Shown here piece by piece: positions 19,158-26,970 of a stretch of 64,000 nt of DNA. How positions within the stretch are numbered: position 1 is the stretch's first letter; every line of letters begins with the position of its first letter. A program made the position numbers and the translations under genes. This stretch comes from Pseudonocardia autotrophica. GTDB taxonomy: Bacteria > Actinomycetota > Actinomycetes > Mycobacteriales > Pseudonocardiaceae. Under the pieces are notes generated by a model. It was not told the DNA's origin. It worked only from the letters and a program-made list of their open reading frames with translations, and did no database searches. The stretch covers positions 62,001 to 126,000 of the forward strand of contig NZ_AP018920.1 of NCBI RefSeq assembly GCF_003945385.1, written 5' to 3'.

Positions 19158-20224
19158 TACGCCTGAGCCCCGGCCTTGTTGTCGACGAGCTCCTCGCCCG
19201 GCGCCATCGCCTCGTCGGCCGAGGTGTCCGGAAGCCCCAGCCCGGCGGGCACCGGGATGTCGTAGAGCTTCGCGGCGTTGAGGCCGAGGATCTTCTTCTT
19301 GCTCTCGGTGGTGAGCCGCGGGTAGTCGGCGAACTGGTCGTCGTCGGGCATCTGCCAGTCGACGAGGCCCTCGACCTGCCACTTCGGCGTCCAGATGTTG
19401 TAGTCGCCGCCGAAGGTCATCTTGTCCTCGCCGACCCAGAAGAGCAGCTCGCCCATCACCTTGGCGAAGAACTTCGGGCGGGCGTGCATCAGGCCGCCGA
19501 CGACGACCGACAGGCCGGCGTAGACGTTCGGCTCCTGCACCGCCATGAAGCAGAAGTCCTCGATACGCGGCAGGCCCACGTGCTCGACGATGAAGTTGAG
19601 GCCCTGGAAGTCGGTCGCGGCGTGGTCGACGTCGGCGATGTCGAACGCGTCCTTGTCCAGCGGCCAGATCGTCGGGCCCTTGTGCACGTGCACGTTCTTG
19701 ATGCCGAGCTCCTGCGCGGCCTCCAGGAACCGGTACGCCTCGGGATCGGTCAGCTTGAAGCCGCGGGAGTCGCCGTTCCACTCCGCGGTGTAGAGCTTCA
19801 CGCCCTTGAGGTTGAACTTCTCCGCGTCCGCCTCGAGCTGCTTCAGGCCCGCGTCGCCCTCGCGCGGGTCGAACCGGCCGTTGACGATGACCCGGTCACC
19901 GAACCGCTCGAGCAGCGCCGAGTTCTGCTCGGTGGTGTTGAAGCCCTTCGTGTACCACTCCTTGAGGTACGTCGACTGGAAGATCGCGTAGTCGACGTGG
20001 CCCTCGACGAACATGTCCCGCTCGAAGTCGTCGATCGAGACCTTGAGGTACTTCTCCCAGTCCCAGTGGGTCTCGGGCGGGCCCAGCTGGTGGTAGCCGT
20101 AGAAGCAGTCGATCCAGCCCTTGGCGTACTGCTCGCGACCCTCGCGCCAGTTCTCCCGGGAGGCGTCCCAGAAGTGGCAGTGGGAGTCGACGACGAAGTA
20201 CTTCTCGCCATCCTTCTCGTACAT
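19157..20224 (-). CDS. Amidohydrolase 2 family protein
   Basis: 355 residues, ATG start with AGGAGG upstream. It begins with the metal-binding HxH strand as FVVDSHCHFWD, continues with NGRFDPREGD, VHVHKGP, FIVEHVGLP and ends the barrel with FGGDYNIWTPK, the ACMSD-like TIM-barrel pattern. It should hydrolyse or decarboxylate a small carboxylate using one divalent metal. It lies 81 bases after the alcohol dehydrogenase and overlaps the DUF59 gene, so the three are probably co-transcribed. Similar proteins lie in mim/prm monooxygenase operons (established context as I recall; exact reaction unknown). Confidence 0.87.
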   Translation of the reverse strand: MYEKDGEKYFVVDSHCHFWDASRENWREGREQYAKGWIDCFYGYHQLGPPETHWDWEKYLKVSIDDFERDMFVEGHVDYAIFQSTYLKEWYTKGFNTTEQNSALLERFGDRVIVNGRFDPREGDAGLKQLEADAEKFNLKGVKLYTAEWNGDSRGFKLTDPEAYRFLEAAQELGIKNVHVHKGPTIWPLDKDAFDIADVDHAATDFQGLNFIVEHVGLPRIEDFCFMAVQEPNVYAGLSVVVGGLMHARPKFFAKVMGELLFWVGEDKMTFGGDYNIWTPKWQVEGLVDWQMPDDDQFADYPRLTTESKKKILGLNAAKLYDIPVPAGLGLPDTSADEAMAPGEELVDNKAGAQA

Positions 20225-20305
20225 GGTTCCTCCTGCGCCGGCGTTGCCGCCGTTCGGTGGTGGTCAGGAAAGACGTCCGTCTTGTACGTACGTGTGATCA
20301 GGGAT

Positions 20306-21334
20306 CTAGGGGACGAGGATCGCCCGGCCGCGGACCTTGCCCGCGTCCAGGTCGTGCAGTGCCTCGATCGCCTGGTCGAGCGAGTACTGCACGGTGTGCA
20401 GGGTGACCTTTCCGGCCTGGGCCAGGACCATCAGCTCGGCGAGGTCGTTGTAGGTACCGACGATGTTGCCGATCACGTTCTTCTCACCCGCGACGAAGTC
20501 GAGGGTGGGGGCCTTGAACTCGCCGCCGTAGCCGAGGACGAAGTTGTAGCCCGCCGGACCGGTCATCGCCCAGGCGTCGAGCTCGGCGCCCTCCTCGGCG
20601 ACGAAGTCGAAGGTGACGGTCGAGCCGCCGCCGGTGAGCTCCTGGACGGCCTCGACGTGGTTGCCGTCGGCGACCACGGTCTCGTCGGCGCCGATCTTGC
20701 GGGCCAGCTCCAGTGCTGCCGGGTTCTTGTCCACCACGATGATCTTCGTGGCGGTCAGTGCGGCGAGCGCCTGGATGCCGATGTGGCCCAGCCCGCCAGC
20801 GCCCTGCACCACGGCCGTGGTGCCCGGGTACAGGAACGGCACCGCCTTGCGCACCGCGTGGTAGGCCGTGATGCCCGCGTCGGCGAGCGCCGCCACGTCG
20901 GCCGGGTTGGTGTTCGGGTCGAGCTTCACGCAGGCCCTGGCGGAGGTGCGCAGGTACTCGGCCATGCCGCCGTCGTTGCTCGACAGGCCGGGGAAGAACG
21001 CCCCGCCGGTGCACTGCATGTCGCGCCCGGACCGGCAGGCGAGACAGAGCCCGCAGGACGGCTGGGGGTGCAGGATGACGGTGTCGCCGACCTTCACGTT
21101 GGTGACGGCGTCACCGACGGCGTGCACCCAGCCGGCGTTCTCGTGGCCGATCACGTAGGGCAGGTCGGGGTTCTGGATGTCGGCCCAGTCGCCGTTGACG
21201 ATGTGCAGGTCGGTGCGGCAGACACCGGCTCCGCCGATCTTCACGATGACGTCCAGGGGGCCCTGGATCTTCGGTTCGGCGATGTCGTCGATCTGGGGGT
21301 CCTGCTTGTACGCGTGCACCCGCACGGCTTTCAC
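20306..21334 (-). CDS. Zinc-dependent NAD(P) alcohol dehydrogenase
   Basis: 342 residues from GTG at 21334, with AGGAGG nine bases upstream; the open frame upstream to 21703 is spurious. Catalytic zinc ligands are in GVCRTDLH and GHENAG. The structural zinc lobe is CGLCLACRSGRDMQC. The Rossmann motif GAGGLGHIG is followed by VVDKN, whose Asp favours NAD+. It resembles medium-chain secondary-alcohol/propanol dehydrogenases. It is the first gene of the three-gene minus-strand set. Its long 5' region contains a multi-branched inverted-repeat structure (21391-21469). Confidence 0.93.
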   Translation of the reverse strand: MKAVRVHAYKQDPQIDDIAEPKIQGPLDVIVKIGGAGVCRTDLHIVNGDWADIQNPDLPYVIGHENAGWVHAVGDAVTNVKVGDTVILHPQPSCGLCLACRSGRDMQCTGGAFFPGLSSNDGGMAEYLRTSARACVKLDPNTNPADVAALADAGITAYHAVRKAVPFLYPGTTAVVQGAGGLGHIGIQALAALTATKIIVVDKNPAALELARKIGADETVVADGNHVEAVQELTGGGSTVTFDFVAEEGAELDAWAMTGPAGYNFVLGYGGEFKAPTLDFVAGEKNVIGNIVGTYNDLAELMVLAQAGKVTLHTVQYSLDQAIEALHDLDAGKVRGRAILVP

Positions 21335-21390
21335 TCGGGTACCTCCTGGGTCGGACGCGCGTCGGACGCGTGTCGGTGTGGTGGGACTCG

Positions 21391-21469
21391 CGGCGTTCTG
21401 CTGTGGCTCGGTGACTGCGGTCGGGTGACCGCGATCGCTGTGCCACCCGTCACAGCGATCAGAACGCCG
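21391..21469 (-). promoter_or_regulatory. Predicted branched RNA structure in the alcohol dehydrogenase leader
   Basis: Outer stem CGGCGTTCTG (21391-21400) with CAGAACGCCG (21460-21469) encloses hairpin GCGGTC/GACCGC (21417-21422, 21427-21432) and hairpin GATCGCTGTG/CACAGCGATC (21433-21442, 21451-21460). All are perfect; the outer and inner right arms share one base. It lies 57 bases before the GTG. It could be an attenuator, a riboswitch-like element or overlapping operators. Confidence 0.5.
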
Positions 21470-21566
21470 TCGCGGACGACGGACAAGAGGGTCCCTTCTC
21501 GCTCTTCGAGAATTAAGACAAAACGGGCCACTTTCGGAGATGGTTACCGGTGAGTAGCCTGCGGGC

Positions 21567-22019
21567 ATGGCAGACGACGTGAGCTGGGTGGCCGACGCGA
21601 TGAACCAGGCCGTCCCGTGGGTGTCCACGGCCGGGATCACCTTCGGCGAGATCAGCACCGATCGGGTGGAGGCGTTCCTCCCCGACCGTCCGGACCAGCA
21701 CAATCACGTCGGCGGACCGCACGCCGCCGTGATGTTCGGGCTCGGTGAGACGGCGTCCGGTGCGGTCGGGCTGGCGGCCTTCGCGTCGGCAGGCGACCGG
21801 GCGGTCCCGTTGGTCGTCCGGTCCGAGATCCGCTACCTCAAGCTCGCCAAGGGCGACCTGCGCGCCGAGGCGGTGCTGACCCGCCCGGCAGGCGAGGTTC
21901 TGGCGGAGCTCGACGCCGGGAGCCGGCCGGAGTTCAACGTCGACGTCACGATCACCGATCCGAACGGTGTGCAGACCGGCGCGATGACGATCGTCTGGAC
22001 GCTCAAGCCGCACCGGTAG
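21567..22019 (+). CDS. Hotdog-fold thioesterase (PaaI/DUF4442 type)
   Basis: 150 residues, ATG start with -10 box TAGCCT (21555-21560) six bases upstream (leaderless pattern). The core HNHVGGPHAAVMFGLGETASG carries the hotdog helix, and the C-terminal DVTITDPNGVQTGAMTIVWTL completes the sheet. Such proteins hydrolyse acyl-CoA thioesters, often aromatic. It diverges from the alcohol dehydrogenase set. An A+T-rich patch (21505-21525) between them probably holds promoters. Confidence 0.85.
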   Translation: MADDVSWVADAMNQAVPWVSTAGITFGEISTDRVEAFLPDRPDQHNHVGGPHAAVMFGLGETASGAVGLAAFASAGDRAVPLVVRSEIRYLKLAKGDLRAEAVLTRPAGEVLAELDAGSRPEFNVDVTITDPNGVQTGAMTIVWTLKPHR

Positions 22020-22044
22020 CGCCGTGCGGTTAGCGTCGTCGGGT

Positions 22045-22707
22045 ATGGACGTCGCCATCGCCGGAGGACACGGACAGATCGCACTGCGGCTGTCCACCCT
22101 GCTCGCCGGGCAGGGACACACCGTGCGCTCGATCGTGCGCAATCCCGACCACCTCGACGACGTGCGCGCCACCGGGGCGAGCGGCGTGCTCGCCGACCTG
22201 GAGTCGGCCACCGCAGCCGAACTCGCCGAGCACCTCACCGGGGCGGATGCGGTCGTGTTCGCCGCCGGTGCCGGGCCGGGCAGCACCGCGGCCCGCAAGG
22301 AGACCGTCGACCGGGACGGCGCCACCCTGCTCGCCGACGCGGCCGCCACCGCCGGGATCCGCCGGTACCTGCTGGTCTCCGCGACCGGGGTGGACGCCGA
22401 ACCGGATCCGGCCCGCGGCGAGGTGTGGGCCGCCTACCTGCGCGCGAAGAAGGCCGCCGAACAGGCGGTGCGGGCCGACCGCAGGCTGGACGCCACGATC
22501 CTGCGCCCGCACCTGCTCACCGACGACCCGGGCACCGGGAAGGTGCAGCTGGTCGTGCCGCCGCTGGACCGGGGCGAGATCACCCGCGACGACACCGCCG
22601 CCGTGCTGGCCGCGCTGCTCACCGCGGATCACACGATCGGGTCGACCCTGGAGCTGCACTCGGGTGAGATCACGGTGGCCGACGCGGTGGCGGCACTCGG
22701 CGGGTGA
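22045..22707 (+). CDS. NAD(P)-binding atypical short-chain dehydrogenase (NmrA-like)
   Basis: 220 residues from ATG at 22045; -10 box TAGCGT at 22031-22036 lies eight bases upstream. The N-terminal dinucleotide loop is DVAIAGGHGQIA, followed by RNPDHLDDV, VFAAGAGPGS and YLLVSATGVD. The YxxxK equivalent YLRAKKAAE is present. The family (SDR_a5, like YtfG/YwnB) includes quinone reductases and sensor-type proteins. The gap of 25 bases to the previous stop suggests a separate leaderless transcript as well as read-through. Confidence 0.87.
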   Translation: MDVAIAGGHGQIALRLSTLLAGQGHTVRSIVRNPDHLDDVRATGASGVLADLESATAAELAEHLTGADAVVFAAGAGPGSTAARKETVDRDGATLLADAAATAGIRRYLLVSATGVDAEPDPARGEVWAAYLRAKKAAEQAVRADRRLDATILRPHLLTDDPGTGKVQLVVPPLDRGEITRDDTAAVLAALLTADHTIGSTLELHSGEITVADAVAALGG

Positions 22708-22738
22708 GAATCCCGGCCCGAGCGGGAATGCTGGGGCC

Positions 22739-24160
22739 ATGAGCGAGCACGAGTACGACGTCGTCGTGGTCGGGGCGGGCCCGGCCGGGGAGAACGCTGC
22801 CGGATACGCCGTCGACGCCGGCCTGTCCGCCGCCCTGGTCGAGGACGAGCTGATCGGTGGCGAGTGCTCCTACTGGGCGTGCATCCCGTCGAAGGCGTTG
22901 CTGCGCACCCCGCAGGCGGTCGCCGACGCGCGCCGGCTGCCGGGGGTGACCGCCGAGTTCGATCCGGCCGCGGTGCTGGACCGGCGGACCTACTTCACCG
23001 GTGGCTGGGACGACTCCGGCCAGGCGGAGTGGGCTCGCGGCGCCGGCGCGGCGGTGCTGCGCGGCCGTGGCCGGCTCACCGGGGAGCGGACCGTGCAGGT
23101 CACCGGGCACGACGGGGTGATCACCACGGTCACCGCCCGTCGCGCCGTCGTCCTCGCGACCGGCAGTGTCCCGGCCACCCCGGCGGTCGACGGGCTCGAC
23201 ACGGTGTCGTTCTGGGGATCCCGCGAGGCGACCTCGGCCAAGGAGATCCCGGCCCGGCTCGGGGTGCTCGGCGGCGGGGTCGTCGGCTGCGAGCTGGCGC
23301 TGGCGTTCGCCCGGCTCGGCTCGCGGGTCACGTTGTTCCAGCACGGCGCCCGGGTGTTGCCGAACGCCGAGCCGGTCGCCTCGGAGCTGCTCGCCGACGG
23401 GCTGCGCCGGGCGGGCGTCGACCTGCGGACGGGCACCGGACTGGACTCGGTCGAACCGGCCGGGGACACCGGCGGAGCGCTCCGGCTGCACGGCGGAGGT
23501 GAGGTGGTCGAGGTGGACCGGCTGCTGGTGGCGACGGGCCGGCGTCCGGCGTCCGGCGACCTTGGCCTGGACTCCGTCGGGGTGCGCACCACCGCCCGCG
23601 GTGCCGTGCCGGTCGACGAGACGGGGTTGGTCGAAGGCGGCGGCGACTGGCTCTACGCGGTCGGCGACCTCAACGGCCGCGCGGCGCTCACCCACCAGGG
23701 CAAGTACCAGGCGCGGATCGCCGCGCACGCGATCGCCGCCCGTGCCGCCGGGCGTCCGCTCGACTCCGGCCCCTGGGGTGAGGACGCCGCCACCGCCGAC
23801 CACCACGCCGTCCCACAGGTGGTGTTCACCGATCCCGAGGTGGCCTGGGTCGGCCGGACCGCCGACGCCGCCCGCACCGCAGGGCTGCCGGTCCGGGTGC
23901 TCGACATGGCGATCGCGGTGGCCGGGTCGTCGCTCACCGCGGACGGCTGGTCCGGCCGGGTCGTCGCCGTCGTCGACACCGAGCGGGAGGTGCTGGTCGG
24001 GCTGACGTTCGTCGGGCCGGGTGTGGCCGAGCTGCTGCACGCCGCGACCATCGCCGTGGTCGGCGAGGTGCCGCTGCGGCGGCTGTGGCACGCCGTCCCG
24101 GCGTTCCCGACCGTCAGCGAGGTCTGGCTGCGGCTGCTCGAGGCCTACCGCACGGGCTGA
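22739..24160 (+). CDS. Pyridine nucleotide-disulfide oxidoreductase (lipoamide/mercuric reductase type)
   Basis: 473 residues, ATG start. FAD loop VVVVGAGPAGENAA, redox-active disulfide in GGECSYWACIPSKALL (CxxxxC), NAD(P) loop GVLGGGVVGCELA, second FAD motif LYAVGDLNG, and the C-terminal dimerisation domain with the His-Glu pair in HAVPAFPTVSE. All active-site parts of the family are intact, but no lipoyl enzyme, mercury or mycothiol gene lies nearby, so the disulfide substrate is unknown. It shares strand and close spacing with the NmrA-like gene. Confidence 0.9.
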   Translation: MSEHEYDVVVVGAGPAGENAAGYAVDAGLSAALVEDELIGGECSYWACIPSKALLRTPQAVADARRLPGVTAEFDPAAVLDRRTYFTGGWDDSGQAEWARGAGAAVLRGRGRLTGERTVQVTGHDGVITTVTARRAVVLATGSVPATPAVDGLDTVSFWGSREATSAKEIPARLGVLGGGVVGCELALAFARLGSRVTLFQHGARVLPNAEPVASELLADGLRRAGVDLRTGTGLDSVEPAGDTGGALRLHGGGEVVEVDRLLVATGRRPASGDLGLDSVGVRTTARGAVPVDETGLVEGGGDWLYAVGDLNGRAALTHQGKYQARIAAHAIAARAAGRPLDSGPWGEDAATADHHAVPQVVFTDPEVAWVGRTADAARTAGLPVRVLDMAIAVAGSSLTADGWSGRVVAVVDTEREVLVGLTFVGPGVAELLHAATIAVVGEVPLRRLWHAVPAFPTVSEVWLRLLEAYRTG

Positions 24161-24167
24161 GCGGCGC

Positions 24168-25055
24168 TCAGGACCGCACGCCCAGGTGGTCCAGCAGCTC
24201 GACCTCGATCCGGTCCAGGTCGCGGGAGATCGTGCGGTACGCGGCCTTGCGGCGCGCGGCCGGCATGTTCTCCGCGGCCCGGACGGCGGCCGCGAGGTCG
24301 TGCAGCCGGGGCTCGGTGCCGTCGGCGAACCGCTTGGCCGCGGCGTCGGACTCGGTGGTGCCGTCGGCACGCAGCTCGGCGATGGTGCGCGAGATCCGGG
24401 ACAGCCGCGCGTGCAGCCTGCCGCCCGGCCCGGAGTAGCCGCCCAGCTCGTCGGGGGAGACCCCGAGCTTGCGCGAGCGGTGGTCGTCGAGGCGGTGCCG
24501 CAGCGAGCCGGCGGCCGCCATCGCGTACGGCGCAAGCAGCGGCGCCAGCAGCTTGGCGATCCCGAGGTAGCGCTGGACCTTCTTGGCGTTCCACTCGCGG
24601 GCGATGCGCTCGCGCTCGGCCTCCTTGGCGGCCCGCGCCTCGCTCTTGAGGCGGCCCTTCTCCGCGGTGAGCGACGCCTTCGCCTCGGCCTTGCGGGCCT
24701 TCGCATCGGCCTTGGCCGCGGCCTTGGTGACCTTGCGGTCGGCCGAGCGGGCCTTCAGATCGGCCTCGCTGAGCAGGCCCTGCGCCGCGGAGGCGACCCG
24801 GTCGCCGCCCTTGCCGACGGCCCGGCGGGTGGTGCGGGCGGCCCGGCGGCCCGCCTTGTCGGCCCGGCGGCCTGCGGCCTCCGCCTTGCGCCTGGCCTTC
24901 GCGGCCTTGTGGTGCAGCTTCTCGGTCGCCCGGTCGGCCGTGTCCCGGGTGTAGCCGGCGGCCTCCTGGACCCACTCCGACGCGTCGACCGCCGCCTCCC
25001 TGGTCGCCGTGGCGGCCCGCTCGCCCGCGCTCGGCTTCCTGCGCAGCAGTCCCAT
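24168..25055 (-). CDS. Ala/Lys/Arg-rich conserved actinobacterial protein (DUF6474-like)
   Basis: 295 residues from ATG at 25055, with GGAGGA seven bases upstream. The N-terminal 150 residues are highly basic and Ala-rich, with AAKADAKARKAEAKA-type runs like a histone H1 tail and likely helical. A less basic region with IAKLLAPLLAPYAMAAAG and a C-terminal helical domain ending in RDLDRIEVELLDHLG follow. I believe this is the family called DUF6474, known only from actinobacteria. Function is unknown; DNA or envelope binding by the basic part is a guess. It converges on the oxidoreductase gene with seven bases between stops. Confidence 0.75.
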   Translation of the reverse strand: MGLLRRKPSAGERAATATREAAVDASEWVQEAAGYTRDTADRATEKLHHKAAKARRKAEAAGRRADKAGRRAARTTRRAVGKGGDRVASAAQGLLSEADLKARSADRKVTKAAAKADAKARKAEAKASLTAEKGRLKSEARAAKEAERERIAREWNAKKVQRYLGIAKLLAPLLAPYAMAAAGSLRHRLDDHRSRKLGVSPDELGGYSGPGGRLHARLSRISRTIAELRADGTTESDAAAKRFADGTEPRLHDLAAAVRAAENMPAARRKAAYRTISRDLDRIEVELLDHLGVRS

Positions 25056-25220
25056 GTCGTGTCCTCCAGGTCCCATCGACCGCACGTGATCGGCATTATC
25101 GTGGCCGCAGCCTAGGGCCCACGCCACCGGGCGCGCAGGCCCGACACCGGGGAGTGACCTGACCGGTGGCCGATCGGGACCCGTCGTAACTGTCGGGGGT
25201 GGTCTCTACCCTCGACGTCC

Positions 25221-26960
25221 GTGAGCACCTCGACCGGATCCCGTACCGCCCAGCGGGTCCTGCTCGACGCTGCGGCGTTGAGCGGATGCCGCCGTCGGGT
25301 GCACCTGGATCACGACCCGTCCGCGGCCGGGGCGCCGCGCGCGCTGCCCGATCCGGCGATCGAGCAGCGCCGGGCCGATGCGGCGGCGCACCGGGTCCGC
25401 ATCGGCGAGCTGCTCGCCGAGGTGAGCGGGGCCGACTGGGCGAGCGCCTGGCCCGAGGGTGCGGCCGGGCCGGTGCCGGGCACCGACCGCGCGATCGGCT
25501 CGCGCGCCGACCGTGCCGCGCGCACCGCCGAGCTGGTCGCCGCCGGGGCGGCGATGATCTGGGGGGCCGTCCTCCCGCTCGACGGTGACCGCCGGGGCGG
25601 CGCCGAGCTGCTGGTCCGCGCGCCCGGCGGGGGGTACGTCCCGGTACTGGTGGTCCGCCGCCGGATCACCGATCCGGGTGCGGGTGCCCGCACCACCGCC
25701 GTCACCGATCCGTGGCCGCAGCGCGCCCGGCACGATCCGGACCGCAAGGTCCGTTCCCAGCCGCGCGACCTGCTCGCGCTCGCCCAGCTCACCCGGCTGC
25801 TCGAGGCGGCCGGCTGGGCCCCGCCGGAGTCGGCTCCCCGGCTCGGCGGGGTGATCGGGCTCGATGCCGACGTCGTCGTGTGGCACGACCTGCGGGCCGG
25901 CCACTGGCCGGGCGGGCGGCACACCCTCGACGAGTACGACGCCCGGTTCGCAGACCGGGCCGCGGTGGCCCGGTCGGCCGTCGCCGGTGGCCCCGCGCTC
26001 GCCGCGCCGTCCCGGATCACCGAGTGCCGCCGCTGCCCGTGGTGGCCGACCTGCGAGGCGGAGCTGACCGCGCGGGACGACGTCAGCCTGGTCGCGCACG
26101 GCGAGACCGCACGGTTGCTGCGCGAGGCCGGCGTGCCGACCGTCGCGGCACTGGCGGCGCTCGACCCGGCCGCGCCACCGCCCGCGCTCGCCGTCGCGCT
26201 GCCCGGGCCGCCCTTCACCGACCTGGTCGCGCTCGCCAGGGCCCGCGGCCAGGGGCTCGCGGTCGCCCGGCGGGTGCCCCGGGTGCCGGTACCGCGTGGC
26301 GACGTCGAGGTCGACATCGACATGGAGAGCTTCGGCGAGTCCGGTGCCTACCTGTGGGGGGTGCTGCTGTCCTATCCGGGCGGCCGGCGCGACGGCGACC
26401 CGGAGCCGGGATACCGGGCGTTCGCGACCTGGGAGCCGCTGCCCACCCCGGACGAAGGCCGCTCGTTCGGCGAGTTCTGGACCTGGCTGTCCGGGATCCG
26501 GGCGGCCGCGGCCGGATCGGGCCGGTCGTTCACCGCGTACTGCTACAACGAGCAGGCCGAGAACCGCTGGATGCTCTCCTCGGTGCAGCGGTTCGCCGGC
26601 ACACCGGGCGTGCCGACCGAGCGCGAGGTGCGCGACTTCATCTCCGACCCGTGCTGGGTGGACCTCTACGGCGTCGTCTCCAGCTGGTTCCTGTGCGCGC
26701 ACGGCAAGGGCTTGAAGAAGATCGCGCCGGCCGCCGGGTTCGGCTGGCGTGATCCGGAGGCCGGCGGCGAGAACTCGATGCGCTGGTACCGCGACGCCGT
26801 CGCGCTGGAGGGCGGCGAGCCCGATCCGGCGCAGCGGGAGCGGCTGCTCGGCTACAACACCGACGACGTGCTGGCCACGCAGGTGCTGCGGGAGTGGATG
26901 TCGTCGGACCGGGTGCTGGAGGTGCCCCTGGTGAGCGAGCTGGCACCGCCCGCCGTGTGA
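25221..26960 (+). CDS. TM0106-family RecB-like nuclease with RNase H-like domain
   Basis: 579 residues, GTG start with -10 box TACCCT (25207-25212) eight bases upstream (leaderless pattern). The N-terminal half is a PD-(D/E)XK/Cas4-like fold with cysteines in CRRCPWWPTCEAEL that resemble an iron-sulfur site. The C-terminal half is an exonuclease-type RNase H domain: VDIDMES, YCYNEQAENRWML, LKKIAPAAGF and YNTDDVLATQVLREWM. Family members are ubiquitous in actinobacteria with no established role; nucleic acid processing is likely. No CRISPR genes are near. Confidence 0.85.
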   Translation: MSTSTGSRTAQRVLLDAAALSGCRRRVHLDHDPSAAGAPRALPDPAIEQRRADAAAHRVRIGELLAEVSGADWASAWPEGAAGPVPGTDRAIGSRADRAARTAELVAAGAAMIWGAVLPLDGDRRGGAELLVRAPGGGYVPVLVVRRRITDPGAGARTTAVTDPWPQRARHDPDRKVRSQPRDLLALAQLTRLLEAAGWAPPESAPRLGGVIGLDADVVVWHDLRAGHWPGGRHTLDEYDARFADRAAVARSAVAGGPALAAPSRITECRRCPWWPTCEAELTARDDVSLVAHGETARLLREAGVPTVAALAALDPAAPPPALAVALPGPPFTDLVALARARGQGLAVARRVPRVPVPRGDVEVDIDMESFGESGAYLWGVLLSYPGGRRDGDPEPGYRAFATWEPLPTPDEGRSFGEFWTWLSGIRAAAAGSGRSFTAYCYNEQAENRWMLSSVQRFAGTPGVPTEREVRDFISDPCWVDLYGVVSSWFLCAHGKGLKKIAPAAGFGWRDPEAGGENSMRWYRDAVALEGGEPDPAQRERLLGYNTDDVLATQVLREWMSSDRVLEVPLVSELAPPAV

Positions 26961-26970
26961 GGATGCGGGG

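Noticed and set aside
21331..21531. 66-codon frame ending in a GTGA overlap with the alcohol dehydrogenase, as a leader peptide
   Set aside because: Codon use is unlike the neighbours (TTA, TTT, ATT, many A/T third bases), and it has no ribosome site. The overlap is suggestive, but structure in the leader explains the region better.
21335..21566. Sigma-54 type promoter before the alcohol dehydrogenase
   Set aside because: A TGGC stretch is present but the GC half at -12 is not, and sigma-54 is not expected in actinobacteria.
24021..25115. 364-residue plus-strand frame opposite the Lys/Ala-rich gene
   Set aside because: The minus-strand gene has a good ribosome site and conserved ends; the opposite frame has no start signal.
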